Notes: generated by a model not told the origin, from the sequence alone. A stretch of DNA of 64,000 nucleotides from Domibacillus tundrae (GCF_000970675.1 NZ_LAJA01000001.1:558001-622000); one strand, 5' to 3'; numbered from the stretch's first letter, positions 28,944 to 37,776 are shown. A program made the numbers and translations.

Positions 28944-29780
28944 ATGCCGGAATTACCGGAAGTAGAAACAGTCCGCCGCACATTATTAGACCTTGCGGCG
29001 GGCAAAACGATAGCTGGCGTCGATATACGCTGGCCAAAAATGATTAAGCAGCCGGAAGCCGAACCATTTCGTGATGCGCTAGTTGGTGAAACGATCCGAT
29101 CAATCGACCGCCGTGGGAAATTTTTAATTTTCCAGCTGGATCATTACGCGCTTATTTCGCATTTACGGATGGAAGGCAAATTCAGTGTTAATCAATCATC
29201 TGAACCGGAAGCACCACATACACACGTTGTCTTTTCATTTACAGACGGCAGTGAGCTTCGCTACCGGGACGTTCGCAAATTCGGTACGATGCATTTAACA
29301 GCAAAAGGAACAGAAAACGAACTTTCTTCTTTAAAAGCACTTGGTCCGGAGCCGTTTGATGAACGCTTTACACCAGAATATTTACATGAAAAGCTGCAAA
29401 AAACATCTAGACAAGTGAAAACGGCGCTTCTTGATCAAATTATTGTTACTGGCCTTGGGAATATTTATGTGGATGAAGTATTGTTTCGGTCACGTGTGCA
29501 TCCACATCGGGTTAGCAGGACGATTACGAAAGAAGAAGCAAAACAAATCCACTTGTATACAATTAGCGTATTAGCAGAAGCAGTCGAAAGAGGCGGAAGT
29601 ACGATTCGAACTTATCTTAACAGCCAAGGGCAAAAAGGGACGTTTCAAGAAGTATTGAACGTATATGGACGTGCAGGGGAAGCTTGTGTAGAATGCGGAG
29701 CGGAAATTGTGAAGATGAAAACCGGCGGACGTGGCACACATATTTGCCTGCACTGTCAGCCGCTTGAAGGTTCAGTATGA
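28944..29780 (+). CDS. mutM: Formamidopyrimidine-DNA glycosylase
   Basis: 278 residues. It cuts out 8-oxoguanine and formamidopyrimidines. The mature start PELPEVETVRR carries the catalytic Pro2 and Glu3 and the nearby Lys (about 57-60, GKFLIF). The H2TH region is near TGLGNIYVDEVLFRS (about 168-182). The C-terminal zinc finger has four cysteines (CVEC and CLHC) and the lesion-recognition segment YGRAGEAC. It starts 12 bases after polA and overlaps coaE by four bases. Confidence 0.96.
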   Translation: MPELPEVETVRRTLLDLAAGKTIAGVDIRWPKMIKQPEAEPFRDALVGETIRSIDRRGKFLIFQLDHYALISHLRMEGKFSVNQSSEPEAPHTHVVFSFTDGSELRYRDVRKFGTMHLTAKGTENELSSLKALGPEPFDERFTPEYLHEKLQKTSRQVKTALLDQIIVTGLGNIYVDEVLFRSRVHPHRVSRTITKEEAKQIHLYTISVLAEAVERGGSTIRTYLNSQGQKGTFQEVLNVYGRAGEACVECGAEIVKMKTGGRGTHICLHCQPLEGSV

Positions 29781-30373
29781 TTATTGGATTAACCGGTGGA
29801 ATTGCAAGCGGGAAAAGCACAGTCAGCAGCCTGCTCAAAGAAAAGGGGTTTACAGTTATCGACGCAGATATCGCCGCCCGCGCTGTTGTCATGCCAGGGC
29901 AGCCAGCACTACTGAAAATTGTTGAGGTGTTTGGCAGTGAGATCTTAGCACTAGATGGAACATTGAATCGTGAAAAGCTCGGATCAATCATTTTCCATGA
30001 TGAATCCAAACGAAAACAGCTAAATGACATTGTTCACCCGGCTGTCCGAGCATGGATGCTGTCTGAAAAGAACAACGCAATTGAGGCGGGGCACGAAACG
30101 ATTATTTTTGATATTCCTCTTTTATTTGAAAGCAAGCTCACATGGATGGCAGACCGTACATTGCTTATTTACGTTGAACCAGCTGTTCAGCTAAAACGGC
30201 TTATGGATCGAAATGGTTATACAGAGCAAGAAGCTGCTGCCCGGATTCAGTCCCAGATGCCTATTCATGAGAAAAAAGCGCTCGCCGATGACATAATCGA
30301 CAATAGTGAAACAATCGAAAAAACAATAGAGCAACTCAGCAACTGGATAACCCGATTAGGACTCGAATCTTAA
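29777..30373 (+). CDS. coaE: Dephospho-CoA kinase
   Basis: 198 residues. It carries out the last step of coenzyme A synthesis. Walker A loop GLTGGIASGKST (about 3-14), DADIAARAVV (about 32-41), and the lid arginines in RLMDRNGYTEQEAAARI are present. ATGA overlap with mutM shows translational coupling. The terminator is formed partly by its last codons. In B. subtilis ytaF lies between coaE and gapB; it is absent here. Confidence 0.95.
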   Translation: MIIGLTGGIASGKSTVSSLLKEKGFTVIDADIAARAVVMPGQPALLKIVEVFGSEILALDGTLNREKLGSIIFHDESKRKQLNDIVHPAVRAWMLSEKNNAIEAGHETIIFDIPLLFESKLTWMADRTLLIYVEPAVQLKRLMDRNGYTEQEAAARIQSQMPIHEKKALADDIIDNSETIEKTIEQLSNWITRLGLES

Positions 30374-30385
30374 TCGGGTCTTTTT
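30350..30385 (+). terminator. Terminator after coaE
   Basis: ACCCGATTA / TAATCGGGT stem with the coaE stop in the right arm, then CTTTTT. Confidence 0.85.
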
Positions 30386-30453
30386 GTGTCCCTTTCTTCA
30401 AAATTAACTGATTTATTTTATTGGGTCATTTTATTATTTCTTTTTCACTTTAA

Positions 30454-30496
30454 TGTGTTATACTAAATTCAGATAATAAATATAAAGTATAACACT
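30454..30496 (+). promoter_or_regulatory. gapB promoter with two CcpN operator sites
   Basis: TGTGTTATACT (30454-30464) fits the CcpN pattern TRTGHYATAYW at every position and includes a TATACT -10 box (30459-30464). A second copy in inverted orientation, AGTATAACACT (30486-30496), differs at one position. CcpN represses gapB and pckA during glycolysis in B. subtilis. The pattern match is seen; binding is inferred. Confidence 0.75.
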
Positions 30497-30518
30497 AATT
30501 CGTGGGAGGCCCTCATTT

Positions 30519-31550
30519 ATGATGAAAGCAAAAGTAGCAATTAACGGATTTGGCCGGATTGGCCGCATGGTGTTTCGCAAAGCGATTTTGGACGATGACC
30601 TTGATATTGTAGCGGTGAACGCCAGCTATCCGGCGGAAACTCTTGCTCATTTGCTCAAATACGATACGAATCATGGGAAATTCGAAGGGGATGTGCAAAC
30701 AGAAGGAGATGCCCTTATTATTAATGGGAAACGGGTTCAGCTTCTTTCCAGCCGGGATCCACTCGAACTTCCGTGGGACAAACTTGGTATCGACATTGTC
30801 ATCGAAGCGACGGGCAAATTTAACGCACGTGAAAAAGCAGCGCTTCATTTGCAGGCAGGAGCAAAAAAAGTGGTCCTCACTGCGCCAGGGAAAAATGAAG
30901 ACGTGACCATCGTAATGGGGGTAAATGAAGAAGTGCTGGACGTAGAGAAACACGAGATTATTTCAAATGCATCTTGCACAACAAACTGTCTTGCACCGGT
31001 TGCCAAAGTACTCGATGAACAATTTGGCATCGAAAATGGCCTAATGACAACCGTTCATGCCTACACAAATGACCAAAAAAATATTGATAATCCACATAAA
31101 GATTTACGCCGTGCCCGTGCTTGCGCCCAGTCGATCATTCCGACGTCAACCGGTGCGGCTAAAGCACTGTCACTCGTTTTGCCGCAGCTAAAAGGAAAGG
31201 TGCACGGCATGGCGCTTCGTGTGCCAACATCTAACGTGTCGCTCGTCGACCTTGTTGTGGATGTAAAACGGCCGGTAACAGTAAAAGAAGTAAATGACGC
31301 ATTTAAAGAAGCTGCTGCTGGCCAATTAAAAGGGATTTTAGATTTTACAGAAGAACCGCTTGTGTCAGTTGATTTTAATACAAACCCGCATTCTTCTACA
31401 GTTGATGGACTGACAACAATTGTGATGGGTGACAGCAAAATAAAAGTGCTTGCTTGGTACGATAATGAGTGGGGCTACTCTTGCCGGGTCGTTGATCTTG
31501 TCCATTTTGTGGCGGAACAAATGAAGAAAAGAGTCTATATTTCTGCTTAA
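30519..31550 (+). CDS. gapB: Glyceraldehyde-3-phosphate dehydrogenase, gluconeogenic GapB type
   Basis: 343 residues (341-342 if the second ATG is used). It runs mainly in the gluconeogenic direction with NADP. Start KVAINGFGRIGRMVFR binds the nucleotide. The catalytic cysteine is in SNASCTTNC (Cys about 153), with the histidine in TTVHAYTNDQK. Assignment to GapB rather than GapA rests on DLDIVAVNASY after the nucleotide fold, the motif HKDLRRARACAQSIIPT, the CcpN sites upstream and speD downstream as in B. subtilis. GGGAGG precedes the start. Confidence 0.93.
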   Translation: MMKAKVAINGFGRIGRMVFRKAILDDDLDIVAVNASYPAETLAHLLKYDTNHGKFEGDVQTEGDALIINGKRVQLLSSRDPLELPWDKLGIDIVIEATGKFNAREKAALHLQAGAKKVVLTAPGKNEDVTIVMGVNEEVLDVEKHEIISNASCTTNCLAPVAKVLDEQFGIENGLMTTVHAYTNDQKNIDNPHKDLRRARACAQSIIPTSTGAAKALSLVLPQLKGKVHGMALRVPTSNVSLVDLVVDVKRPVTVKEVNDAFKEAAAGQLKGILDFTEEPLVSVDFNTNPHSSTVDGLTTIVMGDSKIKVLAWYDNEWGYSCRVVDLVHFVAEQMKKRVYISA

Positions 31551-31566
31551 ATCAAGCAACGAACAG

Positions 31567-31592
31567 CTCCGGTGCCTGCCGGAGTTTTTCTT
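31567..31592 (+). terminator. Terminator after gapB
   Basis: CTCCGG / CCGGAG stem followed by TTTTTCTTTT. Confidence 0.8.
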
Positions 31593-31615
31593 TTGGGAAA
31601 AATAAAAGAAACTTG

Positions 31616-31644
31616 TTGCAAAATGTTGTAGCAGGTCGTATACT
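31616..31644 (+). promoter_or_regulatory. Promoter of speD
   Basis: TTGCAA (31616-31621), 17-base spacer, TATACT (31639-31644). It gives a leader of about 110 bases before speD. Confidence 0.75.
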
Positions 31645-31650
31645 CAAATT

Positions 31651-31760
31651 TGTGAAATAAATGCTTAAAGGGTTAGGACCTCTTCGGACTAACTTTCCCC
31701 CGTGGCAGTGATCACTTTTACAATTGATTCAAAAACTACTTTGTAAAAGGGGGAACGATC
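31651..31760 (+). promoter_or_regulatory. Structured speD leader able to hide the ribosome binding site
   Basis: First hairpin GTTAG-GACCTCTTCGGA-CTAAC (about 31672-31693). Then TTCCCCC (31695-31701) and CTTTTACAA (31715-31723) can together pair with TTGTAAAAGGGGGAA (31741-31755), which contains the GGGGG ribosome binding site of speD. The 13 bases between the two left-hand segments would bulge out. No known riboswitch class is recognised. Function as a translational switch is inferred. Confidence 0.45.
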
Positions 31761-32144
31761 ATGGAAACAATGGGTCGTCACGTCATTTCAGAATTATGGG
31801 GCTGCAATTTTGACAAATTAAACGATATGGAAGTCATCGAGAGAACATTTGTCGACGCCGCTCTTAAATCAGGTGCGGAAATTCGCGAAGTCGCGTTCCA
31901 CAAGTTTGCTCCGCAGGGAGTCAGTGGAGTCGTCATTATCTCCGAGTCTCACTTAACGATTCATAGCTTCCCGGAACATGGATACGCAAGCATTGACGTT
32001 TATACATGTGGGGATCTGGATCCAAATATTGCTGCGAACTATATTGCAGATGCGCTTGAAGCTGAAACGCGCGAAACGATTGAGATGCCGCGTGGCATGG
32101 GTCCTGTGCGCGCACAACTTAAAGAAACTGCAAACGTTATGTAA
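31761..32144 (+). CDS. speD: S-adenosylmethionine decarboxylase proenzyme
   Basis: 127 residues. It makes decarboxylated SAM, the aminopropyl donor for spermidine. The chain cuts itself before Ser63 in [17 protein letters not shown] to form the pyruvoyl cofactor; His68 and Cys83 of the processing and catalytic set are present. The length is that of the short bacterial class 1B enzyme. A separate promoter and structured leader precede it and a terminator follows, so it is its own unit here. Confidence 0.95.
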   Translation: METMGRHVISELWGCNFDKLNDMEVIERTFVDAALKSGAEIREVAFHKFAPQGVSGVVIISESHLTIHSFPEHGYASIDVYTCGDLDPNIAANYIADALEAETRETIEMPRGMGPVRAQLKETANVM

Positions 32145-32153
32145 ACAAAACGG

Positions 32154-32181
32154 GGTGTATGAACTTTCATACACCTCTTTT
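32154..32181 (+). terminator. Terminator after speD
   Basis: GGTGTATGAA / TTCATACACC stem, two-base loop, then TCTTTT. Confidence 0.75.
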
Positions 32182-32221
32182 CTATTTTCATGACGTCTTT
32201 TTTTTAGTATGATAAAGGATA

Positions 32222-32413
32222 AAGACAAGACCTGCACGATGCAGGTCACGAATGCGTTGCGGTTGATGCCGCATTAGTAGCATTTGATCCGGGCCCACAT
32301 GATGTGGGTCACAAATGCGTTGCGGCACGATGCCGCGTTATTAGCATTTGATCCGGGCCCACATGATGTGGGTCACAAATGCGTTGCGGCACGATGCCGC
32401 GTTATTAGCATTT
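32222..32413 (+). repeat. Three tandem 64-bp units of structured repeat family F1
   Basis: Units at 32222-32285, 32286-32349 and 32350-32413. The last two are identical; the first is diverged. Each holds a side hairpin (CCCACA-TGA-TGTGGG, or CCTGCA-CGA-TGCAGG in unit 1) and a long hairpin: outer arm AAATGC...GCATTT around GCGGCA-CGA-TGCCGC. The loops share CANGATG. They fill the gap between speD and nrdR, ending about 28 bases before nrdR, and there is no other gene in that 297-base stretch. Confidence 0.95.
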
Positions 32414-32441
32414 GATCCTTAAAATCGGAGTTGATTTGATC

Positions 32442-32900
32442 ATGATTTGCCCTGACTGCCGTTTTAACGGGACGAAAGTAGTCGATTCGCGCCCGGCAGA
32501 TGACGGGCATTCCATCCGTCGGCGCCGCGAATGTGAAAAATGTGGCTACCGGTTTACGACGTTTGAACGTGTCGAGCATATACCTCTCATTGTCGTAAAA
32601 AAAGAAGGGATGCGCGAAGAATTTAACCGTGAGAAAATGCTCCGCGGACTGATAAAAGCTTGTGAGAAACGGCCGGTACCACTCGGAACACTTGAGAAAA
32701 TGACAGCCGACATTGAACGGGATCTGCGTGCAAAAGGTGTATCCGAGGTGCAGTCGGATGAAGTGGGCGAAATGGTTATGGACCGGCTGTCGGCGATTGA
32801 CGAAGTAGCCTATGTCCGGTTTGCATCCGTTTACCGGCAATTTAAAGATATTAACGTGTTTTTAGACGAGTTAAAAGACATTATTAACAAAGAAAAATAA
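32442..32900 (+). CDS. nrdR: Transcriptional repressor NrdR
   Basis: 152 residues from ATG at 32442 (MICPDC); a frame start at 32412 lies inside the F1 repeat. NrdR represses ribonucleotide reductase genes when bound to ATP/dATP. Zinc ribbon with Cys3, Cys6, Cys31 and Cys34 (CPDC...CEKC), then [17 protein letters not shown], then the ATP-cone (about 49-139). First gene of nrdR-dnaB-dnaI. The ribosome binding site (CGGAG) is weak and far, so the upstream repeats may influence expression. Confidence 0.93.
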   Translation: MICPDCRFNGTKVVDSRPADDGHSIRRRRECEKCGYRFTTFERVEHIPLIVVKKEGMREEFNREKMLRGLIKACEKRPVPLGTLEKMTADIERDLRAKGVSEVQSDEVGEMVMDRLSAIDEVAYVRFASVYRQFKDINVFLDELKDIINKEK

Positions 32901-32903
32901 AAT

Positions 32904-32931
32904 CCCGGGAGATCTTGCTCCGGGCTTTTTT
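32904..32931 (+). terminator. Terminator or attenuator between nrdR and dnaB
   Basis: CCCGGGAG / CTCCGGG stem (one-base bulge) then CTTTTTT. dnaB starts 35 bases on without a clear promoter, so it may be a partial terminator within the operon. Confidence 0.65.
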
Positions 32932-32965
32932 CTTCTTATCTAAAGAAGGCATTGAGGTGAACAGC

Positions 32966-34351
32966 ATGAATCGGCACTGGAATGAAATGCAGCCTGCCGA
33001 CGCGTATACGATTACAGTGTCCGGCTGTGTGGACAGCCTTGAGCAAAAAGTGATCACGCTTTTGTACCAGCCGCTAATTGGTGCGCAAGCGCTCAGCTTG
33101 TACATGACCATGTATGCGGAAGTGGAGGACGGCAAGCTGTCATCAGGCAGCGCGCCGCATTATCACTTAATGAATACGCTCGGCTGCAGTCCGCAGCAAA
33201 TATATGAAGATCGGCTGAAGCTTGAAGGAATTGGTTTGTTAAAAACATATGTGAAAAAAACAGAAGAAAGCCGGGGGTTTTTATACGAATTATTGCCGCC
33301 GCTCGCACCGGATCAATTTTTTACAGACGGCTTATTAAATGTTTTTTTGTACCGGAAAATTGGCAAGCCTCATTTTTTGCGGCTGAAGCGGATGTTTTGT
33401 GACCGTGAGCCGAAGTCGCCTGATTTCCGTGATGTGACACACGCCTTTGCTGACGTGTTTTCAACAGGTTATATGGATGCGCAGGAAGCAGAACTGGACA
33501 GCACACCGGAGCCAGGCAGCCGTTTAGCCTCAAAAGGCACCAAAACAGGACCCGTTTTAAATGAATCTTTTGATTTTTCCGCGCTTGAGCGTGCGTTAAA
33601 AGATGCGTTAATACCCGCCTCTTCTTTGACACCATTTATAAAAGAAACGCTTAAAAAGCTGTCATTTTTATATGGGATCAGACCGCTTGATATGAAAAAC
33701 CTGGTCCTGTCTTCGTTAAATGAACAAGATGAAATTGACGTGGATGAGCTTCGGAAGTCGGCTCGTAATGCGTATCAATTTGAATCGGGTGGACGTTTGC
33801 CGGATATGACACCCCGTATTCAAAAGCAGGAGGGCGCAGCAAATGCTGAACCGAAAACACAAGAAGAAAAGCTTGTTTTCCATTGTGAATCGGTCACCCC
33901 GTATCAAATGATCGTTGATATATCTGATAGAGCGCCTTCATCTGTTGATATGAAATTAATTGAACAAGTTATGCTTCAGTACAATTTCACGCCGGGAGTA
34001 ATGAATGCACTCATTCAATATGTTATGCTGAAATCAAATATGAAGCTGTCAAAAAGCTTTATGGACAAAATTGCGGCGCAATGGGCACGGAAAAAAATTA
34101 AAACAGCCAAAGAAGGCATTGAGCTCGCCAAAAGTGAGCAAAAGCAGTCGGATGAATGGACGAAATCAAAAAGTTCACCAAAATCAGCTGGAACCCGAAA
34201 AGCAACCCGGCAGGAAAAACTGCCATCCTGGTTCACTGAAAAAGAAGAAAAGCCGGAAACAGTTGACCAAAGCTTTGAAGAAGAGAAAAAGAAGCTAGAG
34301 GAAGCACTTCGAAAACGAACAGAGAGGGCGTCGGCCGGTGAAAAAGATTAA
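32966..34351 (+). CDS. dnaB: Replication initiation and membrane attachment protein DnaB
   Basis: 461 residues from ATG at 32966 after GAGGTGA; the frame start at 32915 lies in the terminator. This is the Firmicutes DnaB, a helicase-loading partner of DnaD and DnaI, not the E. coli helicase. Two DnaD-like DDBH domains: DDBH1 about 5-200 (ADAYTITVSGCVDSL, LYQPLIGAQALSLYMT) and DDBH2 about 320-395 (VMLQYNFTPGVMNALIQYVM). A charged, flexible C-terminal tail follows. It overlaps dnaI by 14 bases. Confidence 0.93.
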   Translation: MNRHWNEMQPADAYTITVSGCVDSLEQKVITLLYQPLIGAQALSLYMTMYAEVEDGKLSSGSAPHYHLMNTLGCSPQQIYEDRLKLEGIGLLKTYVKKTEESRGFLYELLPPLAPDQFFTDGLLNVFLYRKIGKPHFLRLKRMFCDREPKSPDFRDVTHAFADVFSTGYMDAQEAELDSTPEPGSRLASKGTKTGPVLNESFDFSALERALKDALIPASSLTPFIKETLKKLSFLYGIRPLDMKNLVLSSLNEQDEIDVDELRKSARNAYQFESGGRLPDMTPRIQKQEGAANAEPKTQEEKLVFHCESVTPYQMIVDISDRAPSSVDMKLIEQVMLQYNFTPGVMNALIQYVMLKSNMKLSKSFMDKIAAQWARKKIKTAKEGIELAKSEQKQSDEWTKSKSSPKSAGTRKATRQEKLPSWFTEKEEKPETVDQSFEEEKKKLEEALRKRTERASAGEKD

Positions 34352-35264
34352 TGAAGCACTCGGGAAAATGAAAGCGTCGCCCGGGTTTAATGAACAGTAC
34401 GAACAGACGAAGCGGGAAGTGCTGTCAGATAAGACGGTTCAATCATTTATTAAAGAACATGAGCTGGGCGAAAAAGAAGTAGCGCGCGCGATAGGAAAAC
34501 TATATGAATATACATCTCAAAGCCATAACTGCGGTAAATGTCCGTCTCTTGATGGATGCATCAATGTGATGGCCGGTTTTGAACCGGAGCTCGCTATGCG
34601 TTATAAAGCAGTGGAGCTTGATTACAAACGCTGTTCGTGGAAAATTCGCGATGACGAAATGAAGCATTTAAGGCGGCATGTAAAAAGTCTTTATATGCCG
34701 GGTGACGTACTGAAAGCTACATTTGCACAAGTAGAGCTTGATAATCGAAGCCGGTTGAGCGCAGTGTCAACGGCGAAAGATTTTGTGGATGGATACAAGC
34801 TGGGAGAAACGTCAAAAGGCTTGTACATACATGGGAAATTTGGTGTTGGAAAATCCTTTTTGTTTGGCGCGATTGCCAATGAACTAGCTGAAAAACATAT
34901 TGCATCAATGATAGTTTATTTTCCGGAATTCGTCCGTGAAATGAAACAGTCACTCAGTGACCAGTCGACAGGGGCGAAAGTAGAGGCAGTTAAGTCAGCT
35001 CCTGTCCTCATGATCGACGATATCGGCGCGGAGACGATGTCAAGCTGGATTCGTGATGATATACTGGGCACGATTTTACAGCATCGAATGTTAGAAGGAC
35101 TCCCGGTTTTATTTACATCGAATTTTAATTATGCGGAGCTTGAGCATCATTTAACCCATTCACAGCGCGGAGAATCAGAAGCATTAAAAGCGGCGCGGAT
35201 TATGGAGCGCATTAAATATTTAACAGTTCCGGTTGAGATGGCTGGTGCAAACCGGCGGCAATAA
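34338..35264 (+). CDS. dnaI: Primosomal protein DnaI (helicase loader)
   Basis: 308 residues, GTG start. It loads the replicative helicase at the origin. N-terminal zinc-binding domain (about 1-110) with CGKCPSLDGC (about 67-76) and a later Cys (about 101). C-terminal AAA+ domain with Walker A GKFGVGKS (about 160-170) and Walker B VLMIDDIGAE (about 226-235), and an arginine-rich end. It starts inside dnaB. In B. subtilis ytxC follows; here an F2 repeat follows immediately after the stop codon. Confidence 0.94.
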   Translation: MKKINEALGKMKASPGFNEQYEQTKREVLSDKTVQSFIKEHELGEKEVARAIGKLYEYTSQSHNCGKCPSLDGCINVMAGFEPELAMRYKAVELDYKRCSWKIRDDEMKHLRRHVKSLYMPGDVLKATFAQVELDNRSRLSAVSTAKDFVDGYKLGETSKGLYIHGKFGVGKSFLFGAIANELAEKHIASMIVYFPEFVREMKQSLSDQSTGAKVEAVKSAPVLMIDDIGAETMSSWIRDDILGTILQHRMLEGLPVLFTSNFNYAELEHHLTHSQRGESEALKAARIMERIKYLTVPVEMAGANRRQ

Positions 35265-35383
35265 GAAAAGCGCAAGGCGCCTGCTTATTGGCGACAAGCA
35301 TAAGACGAGGACTGGCGGAGGCGCTTTTTGCCTCCAGAAGGGCTTGGCTTATGACCTCGAGCCGATGGCGCCTGGAGCTGGAC
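35265..35383 (+). repeat. Dispersed structured repeat, family F2, copy 3 (best preserved)
   Basis: A ~118-bp branched palindrome starting on the base after the dnaI stop codon. Outer arms AGGCGCC and GGCGCCT pair perfectly; middle arms GCATAAGAC-GAGG and CCTC-GAGCC / GGCTTATG; inner hairpin GGAGGC-GCTTTTT-GCCTCC. It closely matches the copy after argH (4394-4509) with about a dozen changes. Confidence 0.88.
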
Positions 35384-35425
35384 AACGCTCAAAACATATA
35401 CTTTCGTATCTTACGAAAATCGCCC

Positions 35426-35454
35426 TTGATTTTGAATGGGATGGGTACTATAAT
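35426..35454 (+). promoter_or_regulatory. Promoter of thrS
   Basis: TTGATT (35426-35431), 17-base spacer, TATAAT (35449-35454), just before the T-box leader. Confidence 0.8.
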
Positions 35455-35464
35455 AACGTCATAT

Positions 35465-35712
35465 GAAAAGCTAAGACAGGGACATGTTTCATTTGGGACG
35501 TCTTTAGAGAGGGAAAGCATCGGCTGCAACTTTCCCGTCACGAACAAATGTTTTTACCACCCTCGAGCTCTGCTTCTGAATCAATTCGATTAAGAAGCGG
35601 CGGCACCAGACCGTTATCTGACTGCAATTGAGCCGGGGGTTACCCTCGGAAAGTTGGGTGGAACCGCGATTAAACCTCGCCCCTTCGTTTATGGAGGAGC
35701 GGGGTTTTTTGT
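35465..35712 (+). promoter_or_regulatory. T-box leader of thrS
   Basis: The T-box sequence TGGGTGGAACCGCG is at 35655-35668, followed by the terminator hairpin (CCTCGCCCC / GGAGCGGGG, then T-run, to 35712). Stem I shows AGAGAGGGAAAGCAT-CGGCTG typical of its apical part. The likely specifier codon is ACC (35556-35558 or 35559-35561), a threonine codon. Uncharged tRNA-Thr would stabilise the antiterminator and raise thrS expression. Confidence 0.92.
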
Positions 35713-35740
35713 CGTTTTTAGAAAAAAGGAGGCAACACAC

Positions 35741-37672
35741 ATGTCGATTCAATTAACATTTCCGGATGGAGCCGTAAAGGAATTTCCCACTGGAACAACA
35801 ATGGAGGATGTCGCACAGTCGATCAGTCCGGGGCTGCGCAAAAAAGCACTAGCCGGTAAAGTAGCCGGTACGCCCATTGATTTAAAAACACCGATTGAAC
35901 AAGACGGTTCGATTGAAATTATCACGCCGGATCATGCAGACGCATTAGGAATTTTGCGCCACAGTACAGCGCACTTAATGGCGCAGGCGCTCAAGCGTAT
36001 ATATGGTGCGGACAAAGTAAAGCTTGGTGTCGGCCCGGTTATTGAAGGCGGTTTTTATTATGATATTGATTTAGACGAGTCGATTACGCCGGAAGATTTG
36101 CCGGTCATCGAAAAAGAAATGAAAAAAATCATTAATGAAAATGTGCCGGTTGTCCGCAAAGAAGTAACACGCGATGAAGCAAAAGCGTTTTACGAAGAAA
36201 TTGGCGATGAATACAAAATTGAACTTCTTGAAGCGATTCCGGCTGACGAAATAGTGACACTTTACGAGCAGGGCGATTTTACTGACCTTTGCCGAGGCGT
36301 ACATGTGCCGTCAACTGGCAAACTGAAAGAATTCAAATTACTAAATATTGCCGGCGCGTACTGGCGGGGAAATTCTGATAATAAAATGCTTCAGCGCATT
36401 TACGGTACAGCATTCTTCAAAAAAGAAGAGCTTGAGCATCATTTGAAAATGATTGAGGAAGCAAAAGAGCGTGATCATCGTAAAATTGGGAAAGAGCTTG
36501 ATTTATTTACAAATTCTCAAAAGGTTGGTCAAGGACTTCCGCTTTGGCTCCCGAAAGGTGCAACAATCCGACGTATTATCGAGCGCTACATTGTCGATAA
36601 GGAAGTAAGCCTTGGATATGACCACGTGTATACACCGGTAATGGGAAGCGTGGAATTGTATAAAACGAGCGGACACTGGGACCATTACCAGGACGGCATG
36701 TTCCCGGTTATGGAAATGGACAATGAAGACCTTGTGCTTCGTCCAATGAACTGCCCACATCACATGATGATTTACAAAAATGACATTCATAGCTACCGTG
36801 AATTGCCAATCCGTATTGCTGAGCTTGGCACAATGCACCGCTATGAAATGTCAGGTGCTCTTGCTGGCTTGCAGAGAGTCCGCGGCATGACACTAAATGA
36901 TGCACACATTTTCGTTCGTCCAGATCAAATTAAAGATGAGCTGAAGCGTGTTGTGGAGCTCGTTCTGGCTGTTTACAAGGACTTTGACTTAAACGATTAT
37001 TCATTCCGTTTGTCCTATCGTGATCCGGAGAACACAGAAAAATATTACGATGACAATGAAATGTGGGAAAAAGCGCAGGCGATGTTGAAAGAAGCAATGG
37101 ATGAACTTGGTATGGAGTACGTAGAGGCGGAAGATGAAGCTGCATTTTACGGACCGAAGCTTGACGTACAGGTAAAAACGGCGCTTGGCAAAGAAGAAAC
37201 ATTGTCAACCGTTCAACTGGACTTCTTATTGCCGGAGCGTTTTGACTTAACATATGTCGGTGAAGACGGCAAGCAGCATCGTCCGGTTGTTATCCACCGC
37301 GGCGTTGTATCAACGATGGAACGGTTTGTCGCTTTCTTGATTGAAGAATACAAAGGTGCGTTCCCAACATGGCTTGCACCGGTACAGGTTCAAATCATCC
37401 CGGTATCGAATGAAGTTCATTATGACTATGCAAAACAATTGAAAGATCAATTGAAGTCAGCAGGCATCCGTGTTGAAATGGATAGCCGCGAAGAAAAGCT
37501 CGGCTATAAAATTCGCGAGTCGCAAATGAAGAAAATTCCATACATGCTTGTTGTTGGCGACAAAGAGCTTGAAAGCGGCTCGGTTAATGTCCGTAAATAC
37601 GGCGAACAACAGTCGGAAACGATGTCTTTCGACGATTTTCGCGAGCATGTCCAAAAAGAAGGCAAGCGTTAA
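35741..37672 (+). CDS. thrS: Threonyl-tRNA synthetase
   Basis: 643 residues from ATG at 35741 ([10 protein letters not shown]) after AAGGAGG; the longer frame runs back through the T-box. N-terminal TGS domain (about 1-63), editing domain (about 65-225) with [11 protein letters not shown] and [12 protein letters not shown], class II core (about 240-535) with zinc ligands in [15 protein letters not shown] and [14 protein letters not shown], then the anticodon-binding domain ([13 protein letters not shown]...). Controlled by the T-box upstream. Confidence 0.97.
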   Translation: MSIQLTFPDGAVKEFPTGTTMEDVAQSISPGLRKKALAGKVAGTPIDLKTPIEQDGSIEIITPDHADALGILRHSTAHLMAQALKRIYGADKVKLGVGPVIEGGFYYDIDLDESITPEDLPVIEKEMKKIINENVPVVRKEVTRDEAKAFYEEIGDEYKIELLEAIPADEIVTLYEQGDFTDLCRGVHVPSTGKLKEFKLLNIAGAYWRGNSDNKMLQRIYGTAFFKKEELEHHLKMIEEAKERDHRKIGKELDLFTNSQKVGQGLPLWLPKGATIRRIIERYIVDKEVSLGYDHVYTPVMGSVELYKTSGHWDHYQDGMFPVMEMDNEDLVLRPMNCPHHMMIYKNDIHSYRELPIRIAELGTMHRYEMSGALAGLQRVRGMTLNDAHIFVRPDQIKDELKRVVELVLAVYKDFDLNDYSFRLSYRDPENTEKYYDDNEMWEKAQAMLKEAMDELGMEYVEAEDEAAFYGPKLDVQVKTALGKEETLSTVQLDFLLPERFDLTYVGEDGKQHRPVVIHRGVVSTMERFVAFLIEEYKGAFPTWLAPVQVQIIPVSNEVHYDYAKQLKDQLKSAGIRVEMDSREEKLGYKIRESQMKKIPYMLVVGDKELESGSVNVRKYGEQQSETMSFDDFREHVQKEGKR

Positions 37673-37741
37673 GAAAAAAACTATTGTTTTTTTTGAAAAG
37701 CAATGGTATGATTTAAAACGTTGGTTCTTTCAGTAGTCTAC

Positions 37742-37770
37742 TGGACATTTGAAAGAAGATATGATATAGT
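37742..37770 (+). promoter_or_regulatory. Promoter of infC-rpmI-rplT
   Basis: TGGACA (37742-37747), 17-base spacer, TATAGT (37765-37770) with extended TGA before it. Confidence 0.7.
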
Positions 37771-37776
37771 TACTTA

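Noticed and set aside
32222-32413. Possible CRISPR array
   Set aside because: The units are directly joined with no unique spacers, they are 64 bp and palindromic in two places, and there are no cas genes nearby.
35233-35593. Two open frames over the dnaI-thrS gap
   Set aside because: They cross the F2 repeat, the thrS promoter and stem I of the T-box; no coding features.
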